This document shows positions 58,214-64,000 of a stretch of 64,000 bases of DNA, piece by piece (position 1 is the first letter of the stretch; each line of letters starts with the position of its first letter). This DNA comes from Phocaeicola paurosaccharolyticus JCM 15092 (lineage in GTDB: Bacteria; Bacteroidota; Bacteroidia; Bacteroidales; Bacteroidaceae): positions 124,001-188,000 of the forward strand of contig NZ_BAJR01000001.1 of NCBI RefSeq assembly GCF_000613805.1, in the 5' to 3' direction. The notes below the pieces were generated by a model. That model had not been told where the DNA came from and made no database searches. It was given only the letters and a program-made list of their open reading frames with translations. Made by a program: the position numbers and the translations under genes.

Positions 58214-59590
58214 ATGAGTAGATTAAAAACCGGAACGGGCCATGAATTAATAAATATGCCTAGAATAAGGGCATTAGTGAATAGTTATTTGCGTATACCT
58301 AAGTCTCCGGAAGATGAAAGATTGACTGTCGAAGGTATAAAAAGTGGCGTTGTGTTCAAAGGTGCTACTCTTTGGATTCTTATATTTGCTATTTTTGTGG
58401 CTTCTCTAGGCCTGAATGTTAACTCTACGGCGGTTATCATTGGTGCCATGCTGATATCTCCTCTGATGGGCCCAATTATGGGCGTAGGTCTTTCTGTAGG
58501 AATAGGTGATTTCGATCTTCTTAAGAAATCTTTGAAGAACCTTTTGGTAGCAACTATTTTCAGTGTGCTTACATCAACCCTCTATTTCTATCTAACTCCA
58601 ATAGATGAGGCTCAATCAGAACTTTTAGCGCGCACTTCACCTACTATCTATGATGTTATGATAGCTTTTTTTGGTGGTTTTGCCGGTATAGTAGCTCTAT
58701 TTACCAAAGATAAAGGGAATGTAATTCCTGGAGTTGCAATTGCTACAGCTTTAATGCCGCCGCTTTGTACAGCAGGTTTCGGACTTGCTACAGGCGATAT
58801 CTACTATTTTCTTGGTGCATTCTATCTATATTTTATCAATTCTGTATTTATAAGTCTTGCAACATATATTGGAGTAAGGGTTATGAAGTTCAAAAAGTTG
58901 GATTATGCTAATCATGAACGTGAGAAAAAGGTAAAGAAATATATATTGATAGTTGCTGTAATAACCATGAGCCCTGCAATTTATCTTACTTACGGACTTG
59001 TTAAGAAGACAATATATACAACAGCTGCAGACAACTTTGTAACGGATGTTCTTGACTTTAAAGGCACTCTGATAATAGAAAAGAGTATATCGTATGAAGA
59101 TAAGAGAATACAGATTGTTCTTATAGGAAAAGAGGTTACTAATGAACAGATAGCAATAGCTAAAGACCAGCTTAAAAAATATAAACTGTTAGGAACATCT
59201 CTTGTTGTACTTCAGGGTTTCAATCAGAATAATATCGATGTCGGAATGATGAAATCAATGATTATGGAGGATTTCTATAGGAACAGTGAGCAGAGGATCA
59301 TACAGCAGCAGTCAAAAATTGACTCATTACAGAAAGAACTTAATGCATTCTCTGCATACAATTTTGTTAAGAAGAACGTAGGAGCCGAGATAAAGGTGTT
59401 GTATCCTGAAGTCACATCTTTTGCATTTGCTAAAACTATAGAGTTATCTGTTGACTCTGCTAAGGCTGATACAGTAACCCTTGCACTTTTAAATTTTAAG
59501 AAAGTTCCTTCTAAATCTCAACAGAATAAAATCAGCGATTGGATAAAGGCCAGACTTAATGCCAAAAGAGTGAAACTTATTATTAAATAA
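58214..59590 (+). CDS. DUF389 membrane protein (TIGR00341/00271-like)
   Basis: The 458-aa product has the DUF389 core: FVASLGLNVNSTAVIIGAML, ISPLMGPIMGVGLSVGIGD, GFAGIVALFTKDKGNVIPGV, then AIATALMPPLCTAGFG and further helices. A ~170-residue soluble C-terminal part contains a coiled-coil-like stretch (QRIIQQQSKIDSLQKEL). It is an inner-membrane protein and its function is not known. It ends the ruvB operon and shares a bidirectional terminator with the DEAD-box gene. Confidence 0.88.
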   Translation: MSRLKTGTGHELINMPRIRALVNSYLRIPKSPEDERLTVEGIKSGVVFKGATLWILIFAIFVASLGLNVNSTAVIIGAMLISPLMGPIMGVGLSVGIGDFDLLKKSLKNLLVATIFSVLTSTLYFYLTPIDEAQSELLARTSPTIYDVMIAFFGGFAGIVALFTKDKGNVIPGVAIATALMPPLCTAGFGLATGDIYYFLGAFYLYFINSVFISLATYIGVRVMKFKKLDYANHEREKKVKKYILIVAVITMSPAIYLTYGLVKKTIYTTAADNFVTDVLDFKGTLIIEKSISYEDKRIQIVLIGKEVTNEQIAIAKDQLKKYKLLGTSLVVLQGFNQNNIDVGMMKSMIMEDFYRNSEQRIIQQQSKIDSLQKELNAFSAYNFVKKNVGAEIKVLYPEVTSFAFAKTIELSVDSAKADTVTLALLNFKKVPSKSQQNKISDWIKARLNAKRVKLIIK

Positions 59591-59637
59591 AGAATAATGA
59601 CTGAGCCGAATTAAATAGTCTTCAACATTTATAAATA

Positions 59638-59669
59638 AAAAACTCGAGTCATTATGGCTCGAGTTTTTT
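59638..59669. terminator. Bidirectional terminator between DUF389 and the DEAD-box gene
   Basis: AACTCGAG (59641-59648) pairs with CTCGAGTT (59658-59665), flanked by A and T runs on both sides (AAAAACTCGAG, CTCGAGTTTTTT). It lies between convergent genes. Confidence 0.85.
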
Positions 59670-59687
59670 GTTATTGTATAGATTATA

Positions 59688-61580
59688 CTATTTTTTCTTT
59701 CTGCGTGCAAAGCCTTCGTCGTTATTTGGGAAGAACTGTTGCCAATCATCTTTTTTATTAGACTCTTTAAACTCAGTTGATTCTTTTTCCTGACGTTGTT
59801 TTTTTGGCCCTCTTGAGCTTGTATAGCCTCTATCTTCACGTGAAGGTCTTGGTTTACGACCACGATCGTCATCCCTTCTTGATGAGTCAGAACGTTTATG
59901 GCCGCTTCTATCGCTCTTTCCTGTATTTTCTCCAGCTACTTCAACAATTACCTTACGGCCGTTGAAGTTCACACCATTTAAAGACTCTACAACAGAATTA
60001 GCTTGCTTTTCATCAACCTCGAAGAATGAGAAGTTTTTCATCAAATCTATTCTACCGATGTTTGTACGCTGCTTCTTCATGTTGCGATTAATAAGCTCAA
60101 TAATCTGATTTGCATAGAATCCGTCCATCTTTCCAAGGTTTAGGAAGAGACGTGTGTATCCATTTTCAGCTTTTCTTGCACTTTTATCGCGGTCTGTTCC
60201 TCTATCTTTTCTAGCAAAGTCTCTATCTCCTCTGTCACCTCTGTCACTTGAGTTTGGAGCTTCAATTTCTGGAGCATTCTTGTAGTAGTCGAGGAAGCGG
60301 TTGAACTCACTGGATACAACTCTCTTTATAAGGTCCTCTTTTGACAACCATTCGAATTTTCTATAGATACCTGGTAGGAATGATGCAATCTCATCTTCAT
60401 CAACTTTTACCTTTTCAATGTCATCAATAACCTTGATAAGCTGTTGTTGGCAAATATCTTTTCCAGAAGGTAACTGACCGATATTAAACCTCTTGTTGAT
60501 AATCTTTTCAATCTCACGTAACTTACCTTTTTCACGAAGGTTGATGATTGCGATAGATATACCTGTCTTTCCGGCACGTCCTGTACGTCCACTTCTGTGT
60601 GTATAGCTTTCAGTGTCATCAGGTAGGCCATAGTTTATAACGTGAGTAAGGTCATTCACATCAAGTCCACGTGCGGCAACATCTGTAGCAACAAGCAGCT
60701 GTAAATGGTGTTGACGGAATTTCTGCATTACAAGGTCACGTTGAGCCTGTGAAAGCTCACCATGCAGTGAGTCTGCACTATATCCATCCTGTATTAACTT
60801 GTCTGCTATTTCCTGAGTCTCTTTACGGGTACGGCAGAATATTATACCATAAATCTGCGGATAGAAGTCAACAATACGTTTCAGGGCTGCATATTTGTCT
60901 CTTGCATGAATAGTGTATGCAGTATGTGTAACATTCTTGCTACCCTCATTCTTTGTACCTATTGTAATCTCTTTGGCATTATGAAGGTAAGTTTTAGCTA
61001 TTCTTGAAATCTCTGGGCTCATAGTAGCCGAGAACATCAATGTATTCCTATTTTCAGGAACTTTTTCAAGAATAGAATTTATACTGTCGGTAAATCCCAT
61101 GTTAAGCATTTCGTCAGCTTCATCCATTACGACATTGTTTACTGTCTCTAGATGGGCTACTTTACGCTCAATAAGGTCAATAAGTCTTCCTGGAGTAGCT
61201 ACAATAATGTGTACTCCCGCTTTCATACTTCTAATTTGACTCTCTATAGATGAGCCTCCATATACAGGAAGTATTTTTAAATCATCAATATATTTAGAAT
61301 AATCGTTTAGATCGCCTGCAATTTGTAGGCATAATTCTCGGGTAGGGCATAATATGAGAGCCTGAGGCACTCTTTTATTCACATCAATTTTTTGGAGCAG
61401 CGGCAGACCAAAAGCGGCTGTTTTTCCTGTCCCTGTCTGAGCAAGGGCGACGACGTCATTTCCTTCACCAAGCAAATACGGAATAACTTCTTCTTGCACT
61501 GGCATGGGGTTTTCATATCCCATCTCTTCAATCGCTTTCCGTATTTCGGAAGAGACGCCTAATTCTTCAAATGTCTTCAT
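59688..61580 (-). CDS. DEAD-box ATP-dependent RNA helicase (DeaD/CsdA type)
   Basis: The 630-aa product has the Q motif region, Walker A AQTGTGKTAAFGLP, PTRELCLQ, VMDEADEML, SAT (MFSATMSPEI) and the C-terminal helicase motifs TDVAARGLDVNDL and HRSGRTGRAGK. A DbpA-like RNA-binding domain (LFLNLGKMDGFYANQIIELI) lies at residues ~475-550. A low-complexity Arg/Asp/Lys/Ser tail ends the protein. Helicases of this type remodel ribosomal precursors and mRNAs, often in the cold. A TATCTTTG -7 element lies at 61607-61614 (minus). Confidence 0.95.
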   Translation of the reverse strand: MKTFEELGVSSEIRKAIEEMGYENPMPVQEEVIPYLLGEGNDVVALAQTGTGKTAAFGLPLLQKIDVNKRVPQALILCPTRELCLQIAGDLNDYSKYIDDLKILPVYGGSSIESQIRSMKAGVHIIVATPGRLIDLIERKVAHLETVNNVVMDEADEMLNMGFTDSINSILEKVPENRNTLMFSATMSPEISRIAKTYLHNAKEITIGTKNEGSKNVTHTAYTIHARDKYAALKRIVDFYPQIYGIIFCRTRKETQEIADKLIQDGYSADSLHGELSQAQRDLVMQKFRQHHLQLLVATDVAARGLDVNDLTHVINYGLPDDTESYTHRSGRTGRAGKTGISIAIINLREKGKLREIEKIINKRFNIGQLPSGKDICQQQLIKVIDDIEKVKVDEDEIASFLPGIYRKFEWLSKEDLIKRVVSSEFNRFLDYYKNAPEIEAPNSSDRGDRGDRDFARKDRGTDRDKSARKAENGYTRLFLNLGKMDGFYANQIIELINRNMKKQRTNIGRIDLMKNFSFFEVDEKQANSVVESLNGVNFNGRKVIVEVAGENTGKSDRSGHKRSDSSRRDDDRGRKPRPSREDRGYTSSRGPKKQRQEKESTEFKESNKKDDWQQFFPNNDEGFARRKKK

Positions 61581-61690
61581 TTATTTCAAATATCAATTTC
61601 GATTTGCAAAGATATATATAAAACATAGATATATTGCGTTTTAAATGATATTTGTATAAAAAGGTTCTATTTTTTTGAGTTTAAAAATCA

Positions 61691-61909
61691 TTATTCTATC
61701 TCTTCCTTATCTCTGTATTCTAGTATATCACCAGGTTGGCAATTTAAAGCATTACATATTGCCTCCAAAGTCGAGAAGCGTATAGCCTTAGCCTTTCCTG
61801 TTTTTAAAATAGATAAGTTTGCTGGAGTAAGCTCTATCTTTTCTGCTAGATCTCCTAAAGATATCTTTCTTTTAGCCATCATTACGTCTAGATTAACTAT
61901 TATAGGCAT
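61691..61909 (-). CDS. XRE/Cro-type helix-turn-helix regulator (YozG-like)
   Basis: The 72-aa product is a single HTH: MMAKRKISLGDLAEKIELTP, ANLSILKTGKAKAIRFSTLEAI and CNALNCQPGDILEY. This short form usually accompanies a DUF2975 membrane protein, as here. It probably binds DNA as a dimer and regulates its own operon. It is the last gene of the small lipoprotein/DUF2975/XRE cluster (102 bp after DUF2975). Confidence 0.9.
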   Translation of the reverse strand: MPIIVNLDVMMAKRKISLGDLAEKIELTPANLSILKTGKAKAIRFSTLEAICNALNCQPGDILEYRDKEEIE

Positions 61910-62011
61910 TTTTATTTAATTAGTAGTTCGTTAATAAATTTTCATTAGTTAGGTCATTTGTATAAACATAGTTAGGATATATTTACACTATTAGGTTCAC
62001 TGCATCAATCT

Positions 62012-62638
62012 TTAAATAGTTAGATCTTGCTCCTCTTTAATTTTCACACTTACTGCAAAAATCTCGGTTAAAAGGACAAAAATTGCCATGTATGTCCAAC
62101 TGAATTCATATGTAGATATACCTGTTATGTTGTATCCGGGAATAATAACCTGATTTAATGCATCTCTCTCTATCATCAACTGTTGTACGAAGATTGTTAA
62201 ATTCCATATTATAGAAGAGTAACATGAAAACCTTATATGCCATACGTTTTTCTTTGTAAAGACATCTCGCTTTGATATTGAGATAAATGCTCGAATAAGA
62301 AGATAAAATCCATATATGGAAGCCAATAATGATATAACCACGGGAACATTAATCAGATCTGATGCTAATGATGGCTTTATATATGTTCTAACTTGTGATA
62401 TTGTGTTTGTAACGTTTCTGTTATAACTATCAATATAAGCATCTTTATTTTTTATATCCTTTGGGGTTATATTGACTTTAACCATATAGCTTGGTCTATC
62501 TTTTTTCTCCATTTCCGTCCTTTGCATGCCATCTTTCAGTCCCTCTTCAAAATCACTGAAAGCACTTTGGAAGGAGAATACAAATTCGAGAATGAATGCC
62601 AATATTGCAAGAATACCTAAGAATCTGATTTGTTTCAT
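62012..62638 (-). CDS. DUF2975 membrane protein
   Basis: The 208-aa product has four hydrophobic helices (IRFLGILAILAFILEFVFSF, VPVVISLLASIYGFYLLIRA, SSIIWNLTIFVQQLM, TYMAIFVLLTEIFAVSVKI), with a charged soluble loop between helices 1 and 2. The pattern and the adjacent XRE gene match the DUF2975/YozG pair found in Bacteroidota and Firmicutes. The role is unknown; a membrane sensor that controls the regulator is plausible but unproven. Confidence 0.83.
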   Translation of the reverse strand: MKQIRFLGILAILAFILEFVFSFQSAFSDFEEGLKDGMQRTEMEKKDRPSYMVKVNITPKDIKNKDAYIDSYNRNVTNTISQVRTYIKPSLASDLINVPVVISLLASIYGFYLLIRAFISISKRDVFTKKNVWHIRFSCYSSIIWNLTIFVQQLMIERDALNQVIIPGYNITGISTYEFSWTYMAIFVLLTEIFAVSVKIKEEQDLTI

Positions 62639-62683
62639 GTTTGTATCAGTAAGTTGATTGCATAGTGTAGTTATAGGATTCCA

Positions 62684-62809
62684 TTATAATGGTCTTTCTA
62701 TTACTACTTTATTGCTATTTACATTACTGGCATTTGCTGTCTTTGAACATGCTATCATAACTATAGTTATAAGAGCTGTTACAATTGGGATAAAGATTAC
62801 TGCTTTCAT
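62684..62809 (-). CDS. 41-aa small lipoprotein candidate
   Basis: ATG at 62809 opens a 41-codon frame ending at TAA 62686-62684. The product is MKAVIFIPIVTALITIVMIA followed by Cys21 (lipobox-like VMIAC) and a short tail SKTANASNVNSNKVVIERPL. The gene is 45 bp upstream of DUF2975 on the same strand, just downstream of the promoter and operator-like palindrome. It resembles the entericidin-like or lysis-type mini-lipoproteins in size only; I do not recognise its family. Confidence 0.55.
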   Translation of the reverse strand: MKAVIFIPIVTALITIVMIACSKTANASNVNSNKVVIERPL

Positions 62810-62857
62810 AATAATTAATTAGTTTTTGTTTTACTTTTTAGTCTTCTTAATAAAAAT

Positions 62858-62883
62858 ATATCGTTTATCGATATGCAAATGTA
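62858..62883 (-). promoter_or_regulatory. Promoter with operator-like palindrome for the lipoprotein-DUF2975-XRE operon
   Basis: TACATTTG on the minus strand (62883-62876) is followed by ATATCG-N5-CGATAT (62874-62858), a palindrome lying on the expected transcription start. This is a good place for autorepression by the XRE protein. A second TATCG-N5-CGATA core lies upstream at 62922-62940. Confidence 0.55.
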
Positions 62884-62908
62884 AAGCTATTTTTAATATG
62901 AAAAATAA

Positions 62909-62953
62909 AAAGCATAAAATATTTATCGTTTTTCGATAAATATTTTATGCTTT
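62909..62953 (-). terminator. Terminator of the ribF-CPBP unit with a built-in operator-like core
   Basis: The 20-nt arms AAAGCATAAAATATTTATCG (62909-62928) and 62934-62953 are perfectly complementary around TTTTT. On the minus strand TTTTTATTTTTC follows. The centre TATCG-N5-CGATA repeats the palindrome at the promoter of the next operon. Confidence 0.75.
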
Positions 62954-63015
62954 AGCCGTTTTTAAGAGTAATATATAGCTTTTGAAAACAGTTTATTAGG
63001 GGATATAATATATAC

Positions 63016-63801
63016 TTAATCTGTTATTGCCTTATTAGAAAATCTATTCATGAATATTTTCATAAGGAAAATAAATGCAATAAATGATATCAAAGACAAG
63101 CATGCCATGGTGTTAAATCCAAGCAAGTCTGTGAGTTTATCATATTCAGGGAATAGAAACATAATAATAACAGAAATGGTATTATTTATGAAATGCAGTA
63201 TTATTACAGCTGTAAGGCTTCTAGTACGGAAGTAAATGTCGCCAAGTATAAGTCCGAATAAGAAAGCGAATAGCATCTGTGCCGGGTTAAGGTGAACTAT
63301 TCCGAATAATAGAGCTGATACGAATATAGCATGTCTAGGATTTTTCCATTTATTGAGAAGATGCCTTTCTATTGCTCCTCGGAATAACATCTCTTCAAAT
63401 ATAGGTGCTATTATCGACATGGTGATTACGCCAACAATATCCTCTTGCATCATCGAGAATGTCGATTTGAACCAATCGGGGAGATCCATAATATCGCTAA
63501 TGAAGTTCAGCCAGATCATAGCAGTAATTCCTATAGCAGAATATAACAGAATGTTTGTAGGCTTCCCCGGATTAATAGCCTCTTTGTCGATTATCAGATA
63601 CTTATTTCTAAGCAAAATCCATACCATGAAAGCTATCGAAGCTATGTTGGCTGCCAATGACAAACTAAATGGTAGACCCCATTCAACCAGTAAAGTTCCG
63701 GATTTAATATAATGCCAACCGGCATATCCAGCTAAAGCAAGACTGGTAGCACACAGCTGTGATGCAAAATAATATAATAGCAGTTTAATTACTCTTGCCA
63801 T
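63016..63801 (-). CDS. CPBP-family intramembrane glutamic endopeptidase
   Basis: The 261-aa membrane protein has the Abi/CPBP catalytic motifs EEMLFRGAIERHLL (Glu-Glu and Arg), FGIVHLNPAQMLFAF (His) and LHFINNTISV (His/Asn), within about eight helices. This family contains the Rce1 prenyl protease and bacterial members that act on unknown substrates. It starts 3 bp after the ribF stop on the same strand, so the two are co-transcribed. Confidence 0.9.
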   Translation of the reverse strand: MARVIKLLLYYFASQLCATSLALAGYAGWHYIKSGTLLVEWGLPFSLSLAANIASIAFMVWILLRNKYLIIDKEAINPGKPTNILLYSAIGITAMIWLNFISDIMDLPDWFKSTFSMMQEDIVGVITMSIIAPIFEEMLFRGAIERHLLNKWKNPRHAIFVSALLFGIVHLNPAQMLFAFLFGLILGDIYFRTRSLTAVIILHFINNTISVIIMFLFPEYDKLTDLLGFNTMACLSLISFIAFIFLMKIFMNRFSNKAITD

Positions 63802-63804
63802 GAT

Positions 63805-64000
63805 TTATATGTTATCTTTCAATATTTGCAAAGCTTCTTCTTTATCTTTATCAATCTGTTGGATAAGTTCCTCCATAGAGTCGAACTTCTCCTCTTTACG
63901 CATGAACTCAATAAACTCAATCTCTATTATTTTGCTATAAAGATCTCCACTGAAGTTGAAGATATTAACCTCAATACTCTTGTGTTCACCATTATCTAGA
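63805..64000 (-). CDS. ribF: Riboflavin kinase/FAD synthetase, C-terminal part (5' end outside window)
   Basis: Read from the right edge, the frame gives LDNGEHKSIEVNIFNFSGDL, YSKIIEIEFIEFMRKEEKFDSM, then EELIQQIDKDKEEALQIL and a stop at 63807-63805. This is the end of the riboflavin kinase domain: the FNFSGDLYSK and FMRKEEKFDS motifs are standard for RibF. The N-terminal FAD-synthetase half lies to the right of the window. RibF makes FMN and FAD, used by the flavoproteins encoded here (frdA, mnmG, dus). Confidence 0.85.
   Translation of the reverse strand, partial: LDNGEHKSIEVNIFNFSGDLYSKIIEIEFIEFMRKEEKFDSMEELIQQIDKDKEEALQILKDNI

Noticed and set aside
59834-59845. CTTCACGTGAAG as a second parS site
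   Set aside because: Only the inner CACGTGAA-type core matches. The flanks differ from parS, and it lies within the helicase coding sequence.

Overview
The window is about 64 kb of a low-GC Bacteroidales-type chromosome (phylum Bacteroidota). The evidence is the repeated -7 promoter element TAnnTTTG upstream of more than a dozen genes (often with a -33 TTTG), a fumarate reductase in cytochrome b / flavoprotein / iron-sulfur order, a DUF2851 protein, a SpmA-SpmB fusion, a two-gene LysO exporter, secreted GH2 and GH95 glycosidases, and lipoproteins with acidic residues after the lipid cysteine. The species cannot be named from the sequence alone.

Layout. 1-2640: truncated tricorn-like protease. 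2768-2838: tRNA-Gln. 3372-4255: split LysO. 4419-7029: mutS. 7258-10773: flippase plus two glycosyltransferases. 10829-16418 (minus): panE, ychF, a small secreted DUF3836-like protein, polA. 16505-17482: polyprenyl synthase. 17578-25570 (minus): deoC/MazG-like/dtd, then uvrC, apt, mnmG, ybeY and a nucleoside-gate protein, with a perfect parS-like palindrome between apt and mnmG. 25667-27774: GH2. 27977-33094: acetyltransferase, parE, coaD, S41 protease. 33594-34196: PAP2 phosphatase. 34552-37987: frdCAB. 38094-41871: dus, thioesterase, dprA, DUF2851. 41957-45689: dapB, lepB, a catalytically dead lepB paralogue and a WbqC protein. 46440-50078 (minus): GH95 and an M16 protease. 50194-50796: kdsD. 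51388-55649: AraC-type regulator, a very large surface lipoprotein and a small lipoprotein. 55770-59590: ruvB, a second flippase, DUF389. 59688-61580 (minus): DEAD-box helicase. 61691-62809 (minus): XRE regulator, DUF2975 and a 41-aa lipoprotein under an operator-like palindrome. 63016-64000 (minus): CPBP protease and the C-terminal end of ribF.

Most of this is housekeeping: DNA repair and replication (mutS, polA, uvrC, parE, dprA, ruvB), tRNA care (mnmG, dtd, dus), lysine, nucleotide and cofactor metabolism (dapB, apt, deoC, coaD, panE, ribF), anaerobic respiration (frdCAB) and envelope assembly (two flippases, two GTs, kdsD, lepB). The accessory parts are the glycan genes, the AraC/surface-lipoprotein locus and the XRE/DUF2975/small-lipoprotein locus.

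A striking global feature is seven short indels in five genes (mutS twice, GH2, parE, lepB, the surface lipoprotein twice). Six are one-base losses, each explicable as shortening of a short homopolymer. Because parE and lepB are normally essential, base-call or assembly errors are the simplest explanation, although a mutS-defective mutator cannot be excluded from sequence alone.
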